This document shows positions 36,317-44,339 of a DNA stretch of 64,000 bases, piece after piece. Both the position numbers and the translations under genes were made by a program. The stretch comes from 34-65-8 sp964516135 (GTDB taxonomy: Bacteria; Pseudomonadota; Alphaproteobacteria; Sphingomonadales; Sphingomonadaceae). The notes under the pieces were generated by a model. The model saw only the letters and a program-made list of their open reading frames with translations. It did not search any database and had not been told where the DNA came from. How positions within the stretch are numbered: the first letter of the stretch is position 1; each line of letters opens with the position of its first letter. The stretch is from the NCBI GenBank assembly GCA_964516135.1, contig CAZEWN010000003.1, forward strand, positions 1 through 64,000, in the 5' to 3' direction.

Positions 36317-37002
36317 GCGGTCGCCAGTTCATCACCTGGCCCTGCCCCGGCCCCGACGGACCGAGGGAGGAAAGCGCGCTTGCGTTCGAAACCGGCCGCG
36401 CGCCACGCCTGCTGGTCCTCCCCGCGCTGTTCGATGAGGCCAACAAGCTGCGTCGGCTGACGGTGGAGGTCATGACCCGGCTCGATGCGAGCGGGATCGA
36501 CTCCTTCCTGCCCGACCTTCCCGGTAGCAACGACAGCCTCGCCCCGCTCGAGGATCAGACGTTTGACCAATGGCGCGAGGCAGTGCGGGTGGCGGCAAGC
36601 CATTTCGAGGCGACGCATGTGCTGGCCCTGCGCGGCGGTGCGTTGCTTGACCCGGGCACCCTTCCCGGCTGGCGCTTTGCGAAGGTGAATGGTCGCTCGC
36701 TGCTGCGAACCATGCTGCGCGCGCAGGCGATCGCAGCAAAGGAGGCAGGGCGCGAAGTTGGCACCGACGCGCTGTCCGAAACGGCGCGCCGCGATGGCAT
36801 CGAACTGGCGGGCTGGCGGCTGGGTGCGGCGATGTTTCGGGCGCTGGAAGTTGCTGAACCACTTGATGAAACTCGCTTGGTTGACGTGGCGCTGGCCGAT
36901 ACTGGCGGACCAGGATTGTGGCTGCGCGCCGAACCTGACGAGGCGCCCGAACAGGCTGATGCCCTTGCCGCAATCGTCGCCATCGGGATGATTTCCCGGT
37001 GA
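36313..37002 (+). CDS. Alpha/beta-hydrolase-fold protein, XrtA-associated hydrolase 2 type, probable CTG start
   Basis: Reading the frame of the 179-residue stretch beginning at GTG 36463 further upstream shows conserved coding text, LLVLPALFDEANKLRRL, before that GTG. No ATG, GTG or TTG is in frame until a stop at 36262, but a CTG at 36313 sits in a CTGA overlap with the acyl carrier protein stop, giving 229 residues (LSGRQFITWP...). The fold resembles the exosortase A-associated hydrolase 2. The usual GxSxG elbow is absent; LALRGGALL occupies that place, so it may not be a hydrolase. If the CTG is wrong, the GTG product would lack its first strand. Confidence 0.72.
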   Translation: MSGRQFITWPCPGPDGPREESALAFETGRAPRLLVLPALFDEANKLRRLTVEVMTRLDASGIDSFLPDLPGSNDSLAPLEDQTFDQWREAVRVAASHFEATHVLALRGGALLDPGTLPGWRFAKVNGRSLLRTMLRAQAIAAKEAGREVGTDALSETARRDGIELAGWRLGAAMFRALEVAEPLDETRLVDVALADTGGPGLWLRAEPDEAPEQADALAAIVAIGMISR

Positions 37003-37772
37003 GCAAGGTTCATCTTCACTTTAACTGTCAAGGTGATGCGTTGGCGGGCACGCTCGATCTTGCGCCGGGCACCACCGGGCTGCTGATCGTGAGCGGCGGC
37101 AACGAGATTCGCGCTGGTGCCTTTTCCGGGCAGGCCCGGCTCGCGGCGCGGGTGGCGGCGGCTGGCCATCCGGTGTTTCGCTTCGACCGTCGCGGTATCG
37201 GGGACAGCGCGGGCATGAACCGGGGGTTTCGCCACAGCGCGGCCGACATCGGCGCCGCGCTCGCGACATTCCGCGTGCAGGCGCCCGAAATGCGCCGGGT
37301 GTTCGCCTTTGGCAACTGCGACGCCGCGAGCGCACTGATGCTGACCGGCGGGGCGGGATGCGATGGGCTGATCCTGTCGAATCCATGGACGATCGAGGAA
37401 GCCGACGACTCCGCGCCCCCGCCCGCGGCGGTGCGTGCGCGCTATTTCGAGAAGCTCAAGCGACCTTCAGAAATCGGTCGGCTGCTGCGCGGCGGGGTCG
37501 ACCTGGGCAAGCTGGCGCGCGGGCTGAAGCAGGCTGCGAAACCGGCGGCCGCGCCCAGCTCGCTGGCCGAGGAGATGCGCGCCGGACTTGCCGTTTTTCG
37601 GGGCGACGTTCGCTTTGTCCTGGCGAGTAGCGACCGCACCGCGCAGGCGTTCGACAGCCAGTGGGACCGTTCCGACCCGCGCATTCTGCGCTGCGAGGGG
37701 GCGAGCCACGGCTGGGTCGAGCCCCACGCGCGCGATTGGTTGTTCGAACGACTGATCGAGGCGCTGCGCTAG
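36999..37772 (+). CDS. Alpha/beta hydrolase, XrtA-associated hydrolase 1 type
   Basis: The 257-residue protein has an alpha/beta-hydrolase core: LLIVSGGNEIRAGAF (oxyanion region), FRFDRRGIGDSAG, then the nucleophile elbow FGNCDAAS with Cys in the place of Ser, and a C-terminal His in GASHGWVEP. A cysteine nucleophile suggests a thioester- or ester-handling enzyme, such as release of a carrier-bound product, but this is inference. GTG 36999 overlaps the previous gene by GTGA, tying the two hydrolase-fold proteins together. Confidence 0.85.
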   Translation: MSKVHLHFNCQGDALAGTLDLAPGTTGLLIVSGGNEIRAGAFSGQARLAARVAAAGHPVFRFDRRGIGDSAGMNRGFRHSAADIGAALATFRVQAPEMRRVFAFGNCDAASALMLTGGAGCDGLILSNPWTIEEADDSAPPPAAVRARYFEKLKRPSEIGRLLRGGVDLGKLARGLKQAAKPAAAPSSLAEEMRAGLAVFRGDVRFVLASSDRTAQAFDSQWDRSDPRILRCEGASHGWVEPHARDWLFERLIEALR

Positions 37773-38983
37773 CGCACGAACAGGCTGGCGAGTTCGACGT
37801 GGGTCGACCAGCGGAACTGGCCGACCGGGTGCAGCTTTTCGAGCCGGAACCCCGCATCGATCAATGTGCGCGCATCCTTGGCCCAGCTCGAAGGGTTGCA
37901 ACTGACGTAGACCACCCGGCCAAGGCCGCTCTCGGCGATCCGCGCGATCTGTTCCTTGGCTCCCGCGCGCGGGGGGTCGATCACTGCCGCGTCGAACCGC
38001 GCCAGCTCATCCGGCTGGAGCGGATTGCGGAACAGGTCGCGATGAATCGCCTCGACGGGCAGCCGCGCCCGCCCCGCCGCCGTACGGCAAGCGAGATGTG
38101 CATCGCGCGCGGCCTCGACCGCAACGACCTGTGCCTTGCCCGCCAGCGCGAACGCGAATGTCCCCAGCCCGGCGAACAGGTCGACCACCCGCCCTGCCCC
38201 CGCGAGCCATTCACGGGCATCGGCGACCAGCGCCGCCTCGCCATCGCGTGTTGCCTGAAGGAACGCGCCCACGGGCAGCCCCACCGGCACGCCGCCAAGC
38301 GTCACCGTCGTCGGTTCGGGCTCCCACAGCGCCTCCGCGCCATAGCCCAGGTCGAGCGCCAGCCGCGCCAGCCCCAGCGCGCGCGCGAAATCGAGAACGC
38401 CTTCGGTTTGCGTCAGACCGTCTACTTCCAGCCCCTTGATCGCGACGTCGACGCCCTGGTCGGCCAGCGTCAGCGCGATGTCGGCCGACCCGCGCCGCGT
38501 CCACGGCCGCAGCAATGCGCGCAGCGGCGCGACCAACGCCCACAGCTCGGGCGCGAGCACGTGGCACTCGTCGAGGTGGACAATCCGGTGCGAACCCTCC
38601 TCGCGAAAACCCAGCAGCGGCCGCTTGCCGCCCAGTTGCGCGTGAAGCGTCGCGCGGCGGCGGCTGCGCGGCGGGCTGAGATGCGCGGGCATAACTTCGC
38701 CCGCTGCGATTCCCTGCCCCTCGGCGGCATTGACCACGCGCTCGGTGACGAAGCGCGTCAGCGCAGCCTCGTCCAGATGCTGGAGCTGGCATCCCCCGCA
38801 CACGTCGAAGTGACGGCATGGCGGCACCCGATTGTGCGGCCCCGGCTCGACCGTACCATCAGGACGCAGTCGGTCGCCCGGCGCGGCGCGTGGCGCAAAC
38901 CGGCCATCGGCGGTCACGCCATCACCCTTCGCGGCAACGCGCACGATCAGGTCAGGGTCGTTCCGGTCGTACTCGTCGTTCAC
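37769..38983 (-). CDS. RNA m5U-type methyltransferase (RlmD/TrmA family)
   Basis: The 404-residue protein is a SAM-dependent uridine C5 methyltransferase for rRNA or tRNA. The N-terminal Fe-S region has CRHFDVCGGCQLQHL; later motifs are VVDLFAGLGTFAFALA (SAM), AAVIDPPRAGA and VVYVSCNPSSWA with the nucleophilic Cys. A short N-terminal TRAM-like stretch is present. GTG 38983 is the start because it overlaps the nnr stop as GTGA and homologues start there; a longer in-frame read-in to 39088 is not needed. Precise target base unknown. Its stop codon converges on that of the XrtA hydrolase 1 gene (4-nt overlap). Confidence 0.9.
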   Translation of the reverse strand: MNDEYDRNDPDLIVRVAAKGDGVTADGRFAPRAAPGDRLRPDGTVEPGPHNRVPPCRHFDVCGGCQLQHLDEAALTRFVTERVVNAAEGQGIAAGEVMPAHLSPPRSRRRATLHAQLGGKRPLLGFREEGSHRIVHLDECHVLAPELWALVAPLRALLRPWTRRGSADIALTLADQGVDVAIKGLEVDGLTQTEGVLDFARALGLARLALDLGYGAEALWEPEPTTVTLGGVPVGLPVGAFLQATRDGEAALVADAREWLAGAGRVVDLFAGLGTFAFALAGKAQVVAVEAARDAHLACRTAAGRARLPVEAIHRDLFRNPLQPDELARFDAAVIDPPRAGAKEQIARIAESGLGRVVYVSCNPSSWAKDARTLIDAGFRLEKLHPVGQFRWSTHVELASLFVR

Positions 38984-40380
38984 AGGGCGGCCGCGTAGGC
39001 GGCGGCGACGTTCCCGGCAAGTTCGTCGGCGCAGAATGCGGCACCTGCCAGCCGCGCCGCCTCGCCATGCAGCCAGACTGCCTCGCACGCGGCGGTGAAG
39101 GGGTCAGCCCCGGTCGCTAGCCGACTTGTCACGATCCCGGCGAGCACGTCGCCCGTGCCCGCGGTCGAAAGCCATGGCGGCGCGGACGGCGCGACGGCGG
39201 CGGCTTGACCGGGCCGAACGACCAGCGTGTCGGCCCCCTTCGCGATCAGCGTCACCCCGCCAGCGCCGGCAATAGTTAAAGCGGTATTCAACTTTGTTTC
39301 ATGGCTCGTGGCATTGCCGAAGATGTTGACCAGCCGTGCAAGTTCGCCCTCGTGCGGGGTCAGGACGACCTGCCCCGGCCCGCGCAAGTCGCCCTGCTGC
39401 ATCAGCATCAGCGCGTCGGCATCAAGCACCGTCGACGCACCGCGCCTGAGAACGGCCAACAGCCGCTCGCGCGCCGCGGCATCGCGACCCAGCCCCGGGC
39501 CGCACAGCACGGCGCCAACGCGCTCATCATCGAGCGCCTGTTCAAGCGGGCGCCGGTCGACCACGATGCTATGCGGCAAGCCGGCGATTGGCTGGTCCGC
39601 AACCACCTTGACGTAACCGGCGCCCGCGTGCTGCGCGGCGAGCGCGCCAAGCGCCGCGGCGCCAGGCATCGATCCCGCGACCACCGCCACCAACCCGCGC
39701 CGATACTTATGAGCATCGGCAGAAGGCGGCGCGAGGCGCGGGCGATCAATCAGGTAAGCGGCGCCGCGCGGCACGCCGAGCCCGATATCGACCAGCCTGC
39801 GTTCTCCCATCCGCGCGGCGGCGGGCATTGTCCAATGTGCCCATTTCCACGCGCCGAGCGCAAGCGTGAGGTCGCACGGCGGCACCGGCCCCAGGCATCG
39901 ACCCGAATCGCTGTCCACGTTGCTGGGAAGGTCGATAGCGACAGTGATGTGGTGCGATCGCGCGAGATCGGCGAGCAATCGCGCCTGCGCGTCCGCCAGC
40001 GGTCGTCGCAATCCGGTCCCGAACAGGCAGTCGACGAACACATGGCCGTGCGGGCGCGCCTCCGGCCCATGGACCGCGCCCTGCCAGGCGGCGCGTGCAT
40101 GTCGCGCGGCACCCGTCATGGGCTCCATCGCGGCGATCAGGGCGACAGGAAGCCCGCGCGCGCGCAGGGTTTCGGCAATAACGTAGCCATCGCCGCCATT
40201 GTTGCCGGGGCCGCACAGCACCGTCACCGCGCGCCCCGCCGCCAGGCGCCAGACGTATTCCGCTGCCCCGCGCCCGGCGCGCAGCATCAGTTGTTCAACG
40301 CTCGTTCCAGCATCAATGCGTGCCTGTTCCGCCGCCCGCACCTGCTCGGCAGTCAGGATTGCGTCACTCGGGCGCGGCAT
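38980..40380 (-). CDS. nnr: Bifunctional NAD(P)H-hydrate epimerase/dehydratase
   Basis: The enzyme repairs hydrated NAD(P)H, a damage form, in two steps. The 466-residue protein has an N-terminal YjeF_N epimerase domain with GPGNNGGDGYV (about residues 57-67) and a C-terminal ADP-dependent dehydratase domain with AGTGDVLAGIVTS. Its start overlaps the end of the preceding lipoprotein gene by 17 nt, and its stop overlaps the methyltransferase start. The four-gene minus-strand operon is ilvD-lipoprotein-nnr-RNA methyltransferase. Confidence 0.95.
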   Translation of the reverse strand: MPRPSDAILTAEQVRAAEQARIDAGTSVEQLMLRAGRGAAEYVWRLAAGRAVTVLCGPGNNGGDGYVIAETLRARGLPVALIAAMEPMTGAARHARAAWQGAVHGPEARPHGHVFVDCLFGTGLRRPLADAQARLLADLARSHHITVAIDLPSNVDSDSGRCLGPVPPCDLTLALGAWKWAHWTMPAAARMGERRLVDIGLGVPRGAAYLIDRPRLAPPSADAHKYRRGLVAVVAGSMPGAAALGALAAQHAGAGYVKVVADQPIAGLPHSIVVDRRPLEQALDDERVGAVLCGPGLGRDAAARERLLAVLRRGASTVLDADALMLMQQGDLRGPGQVVLTPHEGELARLVNIFGNATSHETKLNTALTIAGAGGVTLIAKGADTLVVRPGQAAAVAPSAPPWLSTAGTGDVLAGIVTSRLATGADPFTAACEAVWLHGEAARLAGAAFCADELAGNVAAAYAAAL

Positions 40381-40726
40381 CGCCTGCGACCTGGCGTACG
40401 GGAAAGCGGTAACGATCGCCTGCCACGGCTACCACCAGGGTATCGCCATCCAGCGCCTGTATAGCAGGATCGGCGCCATCCGCCACCTCGACCCCGCCGC
40501 CGTCGGCAATCAGCGTGAACCGGCGGAAACTCCCATCAGGATGGCGCACGACAAGTTGCCTCGCGCCTTCGACCGTCAGGCGTTCGATACGGCAGTCCAT
40601 GCCGAAGTCGCTGCCCGCCCCGATGGCACACGCCACTTCCTCCGAGCCTTCGTTCGCCTGCGGTTGTGCAACGCCGCTGCAAGCAGAAAGTATTGAAAAG
40701 ACAGTGGGTAATGCAAAAGACTTCAT
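40364..40726 (-). CDS. Small lipoprotein of unknown function
   Basis: This 120-residue protein starts MKSFALPTVFSILSAC, a short lipoprotein signal with an LSAC lipobox (Cys16). The mature part has repeated DGxxR-like and VEVADGADPAIQALDGDTL segments that look like small beta elements. I do not recognise a family. Its ATG overlaps the ilvD stop by 4 nt, so it is translationally coupled to ilvD, and its end overlaps nnr by 17 nt. Confidence 0.8.
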   Translation of the reverse strand: MKSFALPTVFSILSACSGVAQPQANEGSEEVACAIGAGSDFGMDCRIERLTVEGARQLVVRHPDGSFRRFTLIADGGGVEVADGADPAIQALDGDTLVVAVAGDRYRFPVRQVAGDAAPE

Positions 40727-42570
40727 GACCGCCTTAACTGCGATACATCGCGCACCGCACCGCGAGCGGCGCTGGTCGTCATGGCTGCATAGGCTTCCAG
40801 CGCGACTGAAACCTTCCGCGGGCGCGGCTTCGCGGGCTGCCAGCCCTTCGCCTCCTGCGCCTCGCGCCGCTGGGCCAGCTCCGCGTCCGAGACCTCCAGC
40901 GTGATCGCGCGGTTCGGGATATCGATCGCGATCGTGTCGCCATCCTCGACAAGGCCGATCATCCCGCCCTCCGCCGCTTCGGGCGATACATGACCGATGG
41001 AGAGGCCCGAAGTGCCGCCCGAAAACCGCCCGTCGGTCACCAGCGCGCAGGCCGCGCCCAGCCCTTTGGATTTGAGGTAGCTGGTCGGATAGAGCATTTC
41101 CTGCATGCCCGGCCCGCCACGCGGTCCTTCGTACCGGATCACCACCACGTCGCCCGCGCCCACCTGGTCGGTCAGGATTGCCGCAACGGCAGCATCCTGG
41201 CTCTCGAACACACGGGCTGGGCCGGTAAACTGGAGAATGCTCTCGTCCACCCCAGCGGTTTTCACGATGCAGCCGTCCAACGCAAGGTTGCCGAACAGCA
41301 CCGCCAGCCCGCCATCCTGGCTGAAGGCGTGCTCGGCGCTGCGGATCACGCCCGCCTGCCGGTCGAGGTCGAGTTCGTCCCAGCGCCGTTCCTGGCTGAA
41401 GGCGGTCTGTGTCGGCACTCCGCCCGGCGCCGCGCGGAAGAACTGCTGCACCGCCGCACTGTTGGTGCGCGCAATGTCCCAGGCGTCAATCGCATCGGCC
41501 ATCGTCGGCGAATGGACGGTGGGCACGGCGGTATCGAGCAGGCTCGCCCGCTCCAACTCGCCCAGGATAGCGAAGATTCCCCCTGCGCGGTGAACGTCCT
41601 CCATATGAACGTCGCTCTTGGCCGGGGCGACTTTCGACAGGCACGGCACCCGGCGGCTGAGCCGGTCGATGTCAGCCATCGTGAAATCCACGCCTGCCTC
41701 GTGCGCGGCGGCGAGCAGGTGGAGCACGGTGTTGGTCGAACCGCCCATCGCGATGTCGAGGCTCATCGCGTTCTCGAACGCGGGCTTCCCGGCGATCGAG
41801 CGCGGCAGGACGCTGGCGTCGTCGTCCTCGTACCAGCGGCGGCACAACTCCACCACGAGGCGGCCCGCACGCAGGAACAGCGCCTTGCGGTCGGCATGGG
41901 TGGCGAGGGTCGAGCCATTGCCGGGGAGCGAGAGACCCAGCGCTTCAGTAAGGCAGTTCATCGAGTTGGCGGTGAACATGCCGCTGCACGATCCGCAGGT
42001 GGGGCAGGCGGCACGTTCGATCTCGGCCACTTCCTCGTCCGTGTAGCGTTCGTCGGCGGCGGCAACCATCGCGTCGACCAGGTCGAGCGCCACTTCCTTG
42101 CCCTTCACCACCACCTTGCCCGCTTCCATCGGGCCGCCACTGACGAAAACGACCGGAATGTTGATCCGCATCGCCGCCATCAGCATTCCGGGCGTGATCT
42201 TGTCGCAGTTGGAGATACACACCATCGCATCGGCGCAGTGGGCGTTGACCATGTATTCGACGCTGTCGGCGATGAGGTCGCGGCTGGGGAGCGAATAGAG
42301 CATCCCGTCGTGTCCCATCGCGATGCCATCATCGACCGCTATCGTGTTGAATTCCTTGGCGACGCCGCCCGCCGCCTCGATCTCGCGCGCAACCATCTGG
42401 CCAAGGTCCTTGAGGTGCACATGGCCGGGAACGAACTGGGTGAAGCTGTTGACCACTGCGATGATCGGCTTCCCGAAATCGTCGTCCTTCATTCCTGTCG
42501 CGCGCCACAGCCCGCGCGCGCCCGCCATGTTGCGGCCGTGAGTGGAGGTACGAGAGCGGTAGGCGGGCAT
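40723..42570 (-). CDS. ilvD: Dihydroxy-acid dehydratase
   Basis: IlvD makes 2-keto-isovalerate and 2-keto-3-methylvalerate in branched-chain amino acid synthesis, using a [2Fe-2S] or [4Fe-4S] cluster. The 615-residue protein has the signature SNCDKITPGM, the second cysteine cluster CPTCGSCSGMFTANSMNC, and GSTNTVLH. The C-terminal substrate region has GPRGGPGMQEM and DGRFSGGTSGLSIGHVSPEA. ATG 42570 (MPAYRSRTSTHGRNMAGAR) is the family start. The gene heads the ilvD-lipoprotein-nnr-methyltransferase operon. Confidence 0.97.
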   Translation of the reverse strand: MPAYRSRTSTHGRNMAGARGLWRATGMKDDDFGKPIIAVVNSFTQFVPGHVHLKDLGQMVAREIEAAGGVAKEFNTIAVDDGIAMGHDGMLYSLPSRDLIADSVEYMVNAHCADAMVCISNCDKITPGMLMAAMRINIPVVFVSGGPMEAGKVVVKGKEVALDLVDAMVAAADERYTDEEVAEIERAACPTCGSCSGMFTANSMNCLTEALGLSLPGNGSTLATHADRKALFLRAGRLVVELCRRWYEDDDASVLPRSIAGKPAFENAMSLDIAMGGSTNTVLHLLAAAHEAGVDFTMADIDRLSRRVPCLSKVAPAKSDVHMEDVHRAGGIFAILGELERASLLDTAVPTVHSPTMADAIDAWDIARTNSAAVQQFFRAAPGGVPTQTAFSQERRWDELDLDRQAGVIRSAEHAFSQDGGLAVLFGNLALDGCIVKTAGVDESILQFTGPARVFESQDAAVAAILTDQVGAGDVVVIRYEGPRGGPGMQEMLYPTSYLKSKGLGAACALVTDGRFSGGTSGLSIGHVSPEAAEGGMIGLVEDGDTIAIDIPNRAITLEVSDAELAQRREAQEAKGWQPAKPRPRKVSVALEAYAAMTTSAARGAVRDVSQLRRS

Positions 42571-42662
42571 GGTGCGGAGCTTTCGTTGGTCCTGTCCCGA
42601 ACGCACTATACCACAGCCGCGCGCGCTCGAAGAATGAATGCGCTGGGGCGGCCCAAGCGGCG

Positions 42663-43391
42663 CTATTCCATCAGTTCCATCGCCACGGCATTGGCGATGC
42701 GCGCGAGCCGCTCGGCCCATTGCGCGTGGCCCTCAGCGTGACCAATATGGTCCTGCCGCACCTCGATGCCGAGATAGGGCCGCCCTTCGGCTTCCGCATG
42801 GCGATTCATCGTCGCGTTGAGGAGCTTGCCCGAATAGGGCTGCTGGTCGCCGACCACGAGCCCCTCCGCCGCTAGCAGCGGTATCGCAAGGCGCGCGGCA
42901 CGATCGTCCTCGTTGTAGAGTACGCCGACCTGCCACGGCCGCGCCTCGTCGCTGGACGCTAGTCGCGGGGTGAAGCTGTGGAGCGAGAGGATCAGCGCTG
43001 GCGGCATGGCGTCAAGCAGATCGGCCAGCGCGGCGTGGTAGGGGTGGAAGAACCGCGCCAGCCTGGCCTCGCGCGCCTCGTGGCTCAGCGCATTGCCGGG
43101 AATGGCATGCCCGTCGCTGGCGGTGGGGATCGCGGCGGGGGCATGCGCGTCGCGGTTGAAGTCGCAGACGAGGCGACTGACGTTGCCGAGGAAGGCGGCG
43201 GTGCCGGGGCGGCGCGCCATGATTTCGGCCACGGCGGCCACGCCGATGTCGACGGCGATATGCTGGTCGAGCAGCGCCGGGGCGATGCCAAGGTCGATGT
43301 CGCCAGGAACGCGGTTGCTGGCGTGGTCGGAGACGACGAGCACGCCGCCGAACTTCGGTGTGCCGACGATGCGATAGGCCTCGTGCGTCAC
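42663..43391 (-). CDS. N-formylglutamate amidohydrolase
   Basis: The 242-residue protein belongs to the N-formylglutamate amidohydrolase (HutG-like) family, which in histidine breakdown releases formate from N-formylglutamate. Features are VLVVSDHASNRVP near the start, DIGVAAV and DFNRDAHAP, LSLHSFTPRL, and EVRQDHIGH. No other hut genes are nearby, so its true substrate may differ. The GTG 43391 overlaps the stop of ispE by 4 nt (GTGA); family homologues begin here. Confidence 0.82.
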   Translation of the reverse strand: MTHEAYRIVGTPKFGGVLVVSDHASNRVPGDIDLGIAPALLDQHIAVDIGVAAVAEIMARRPGTAAFLGNVSRLVCDFNRDAHAPAAIPTASDGHAIPGNALSHEAREARLARFFHPYHAALADLLDAMPPALILSLHSFTPRLASSDEARPWQVGVLYNEDDRAARLAIPLLAAEGLVVGDQQPYSGKLLNATMNRHAEAEGRPYLGIEVRQDHIGHAEGHAQWAERLARIANAVAMELME

Positions 43392-44194
43392 CGCAACCGC
43401 CCCGCCAAATGCCACCAGTCGGGCCGCTCCGCCTTGAGCCGGTCTACCGCGCCCAGCAGCGCCGCATCGTCGCGGTAGAGCGCGAAGCAGGTCGCGCCCG
43501 AACCGGACATGCGGACGAGAAATGCGGGCGTGCCGCGCAGCCACTCGAGCACCTCGGCAATCGGCGGGCACAGACGGATCGCAGGCAACTCGAGATCGTT
43601 GCGCCCCTCGCGCGCGATAGTCGAAACCGGCCCTTCAGGCAGCGGACCGCGATCCTCGCCGTCCCACGCCGCGAACACTGGCCCGGTGGCAAGTGGAACG
43701 CGGGGATTGACCAGCAATATAGGTGTTTGCGCAAGGTCATTATCGACCGGTGTCAACTCGGTCCCGATCCCGCGCCCGATACACGCCAAACTATCGACGC
43801 AGGCCGGAACGTCCGCCCCAAGCTTCGCCGCCCGTGTCCGCCAGTCATCGGGCAATCCGTAGCGGTCGCGAACCATGCGGAATACCGCGCCCGCATCGGC
43901 CGAGCCGCCCCCCAGCCCCGCCGCGACCGGCAGGTTCTTCTCCAGCGTGACCGCCAGCCCGTCCGCGCGCGGCAACTTGCCCAGCGCCCGGGCAACGAGG
44001 TTGTCGAACGGGTTGTCGAGCCCACCCGCGAACTCGCCGGTCACCAGCACGCTGTCCTGCACCGCGGTGCGCGCCGTCAGCACGTCCCCCGCATCGACGA
44101 ACGCGAACAGCGTCTCGAGCTCGTGATACCCGTCCTCCCGTCGTCTGCGGACATGCAGCGCAAGGTTGATCTTGGCGTAGCCGGTTTCGCGCAT
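43388..44194 (-). CDS. ispE: 4-diphosphocytidyl-2-C-methyl-D-erythritol kinase
   Basis: IspE phosphorylates CDP-methylerythritol in the MEP isoprenoid pathway. The 268-residue GHMP kinase has YAKINLALHVRRRREDGYHE at the start, the ATP-binding LPVAAGLGGGSADAG, and a C-terminal MSGSGATCFAL motif. ATG 44194 is chosen over TTG 44197. It precedes the N-formylglutamate amidohydrolase on the same strand and is coupled to it by GTGA. Upstream lies the hairpin-rich repeat and the ETF-QO gene. Confidence 0.96.
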   Translation of the reverse strand: MRETGYAKINLALHVRRRREDGYHELETLFAFVDAGDVLTARTAVQDSVLVTGEFAGGLDNPFDNLVARALGKLPRADGLAVTLEKNLPVAAGLGGGSADAGAVFRMVRDRYGLPDDWRTRAAKLGADVPACVDSLACIGRGIGTELTPVDNDLAQTPILLVNPRVPLATGPVFAAWDGEDRGPLPEGPVSTIAREGRNDLELPAIRLCPPIAEVLEWLRGTPAFLVRMSGSGATCFALYRDDAALLGAVDRLKAERPDWWHLAGRLR

Positions 44195-44199
44195 CAAAG

Positions 44200-44316
44200 C
44201 CCTCTTCCCTTCAGGGGAGAGGGTTGGGAGAGGGAGCGTCGCGCAACCGGCCCCCTCTCAACTTCGGCTAGGCGCTGCGCGCCAAGCCTGCGTATCTCTC
44301 CCCTGAAGGGGAGAGA
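44200..44316. repeat. Intergenic hairpin repeat (REP-like)
   Basis: Two strongly related palindromes lie between ispE and the ETF-QO gene. The first (44200-44223) is CCCTCTTCCC-TTCA-GGGGAGAGGG with one mismatch in the stem; the second (44295-44316) is TCTCTCCCCT-GA-AGGGGAGAGA with perfect 10-bp arms. A GC-rich palindromic stretch (around GGCGCTGCGCGCC) lies between. The mirrored CT/GA-rich arms suggest a repeat of REP type scattered over sphingomonad genomes; only one copy is seen here. It may also stabilise or end transcripts of the flanking minus-strand genes. Confidence 0.7.
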
Positions 44317-44339
44317 GCAGTGGCGAGCCATCACATCCC

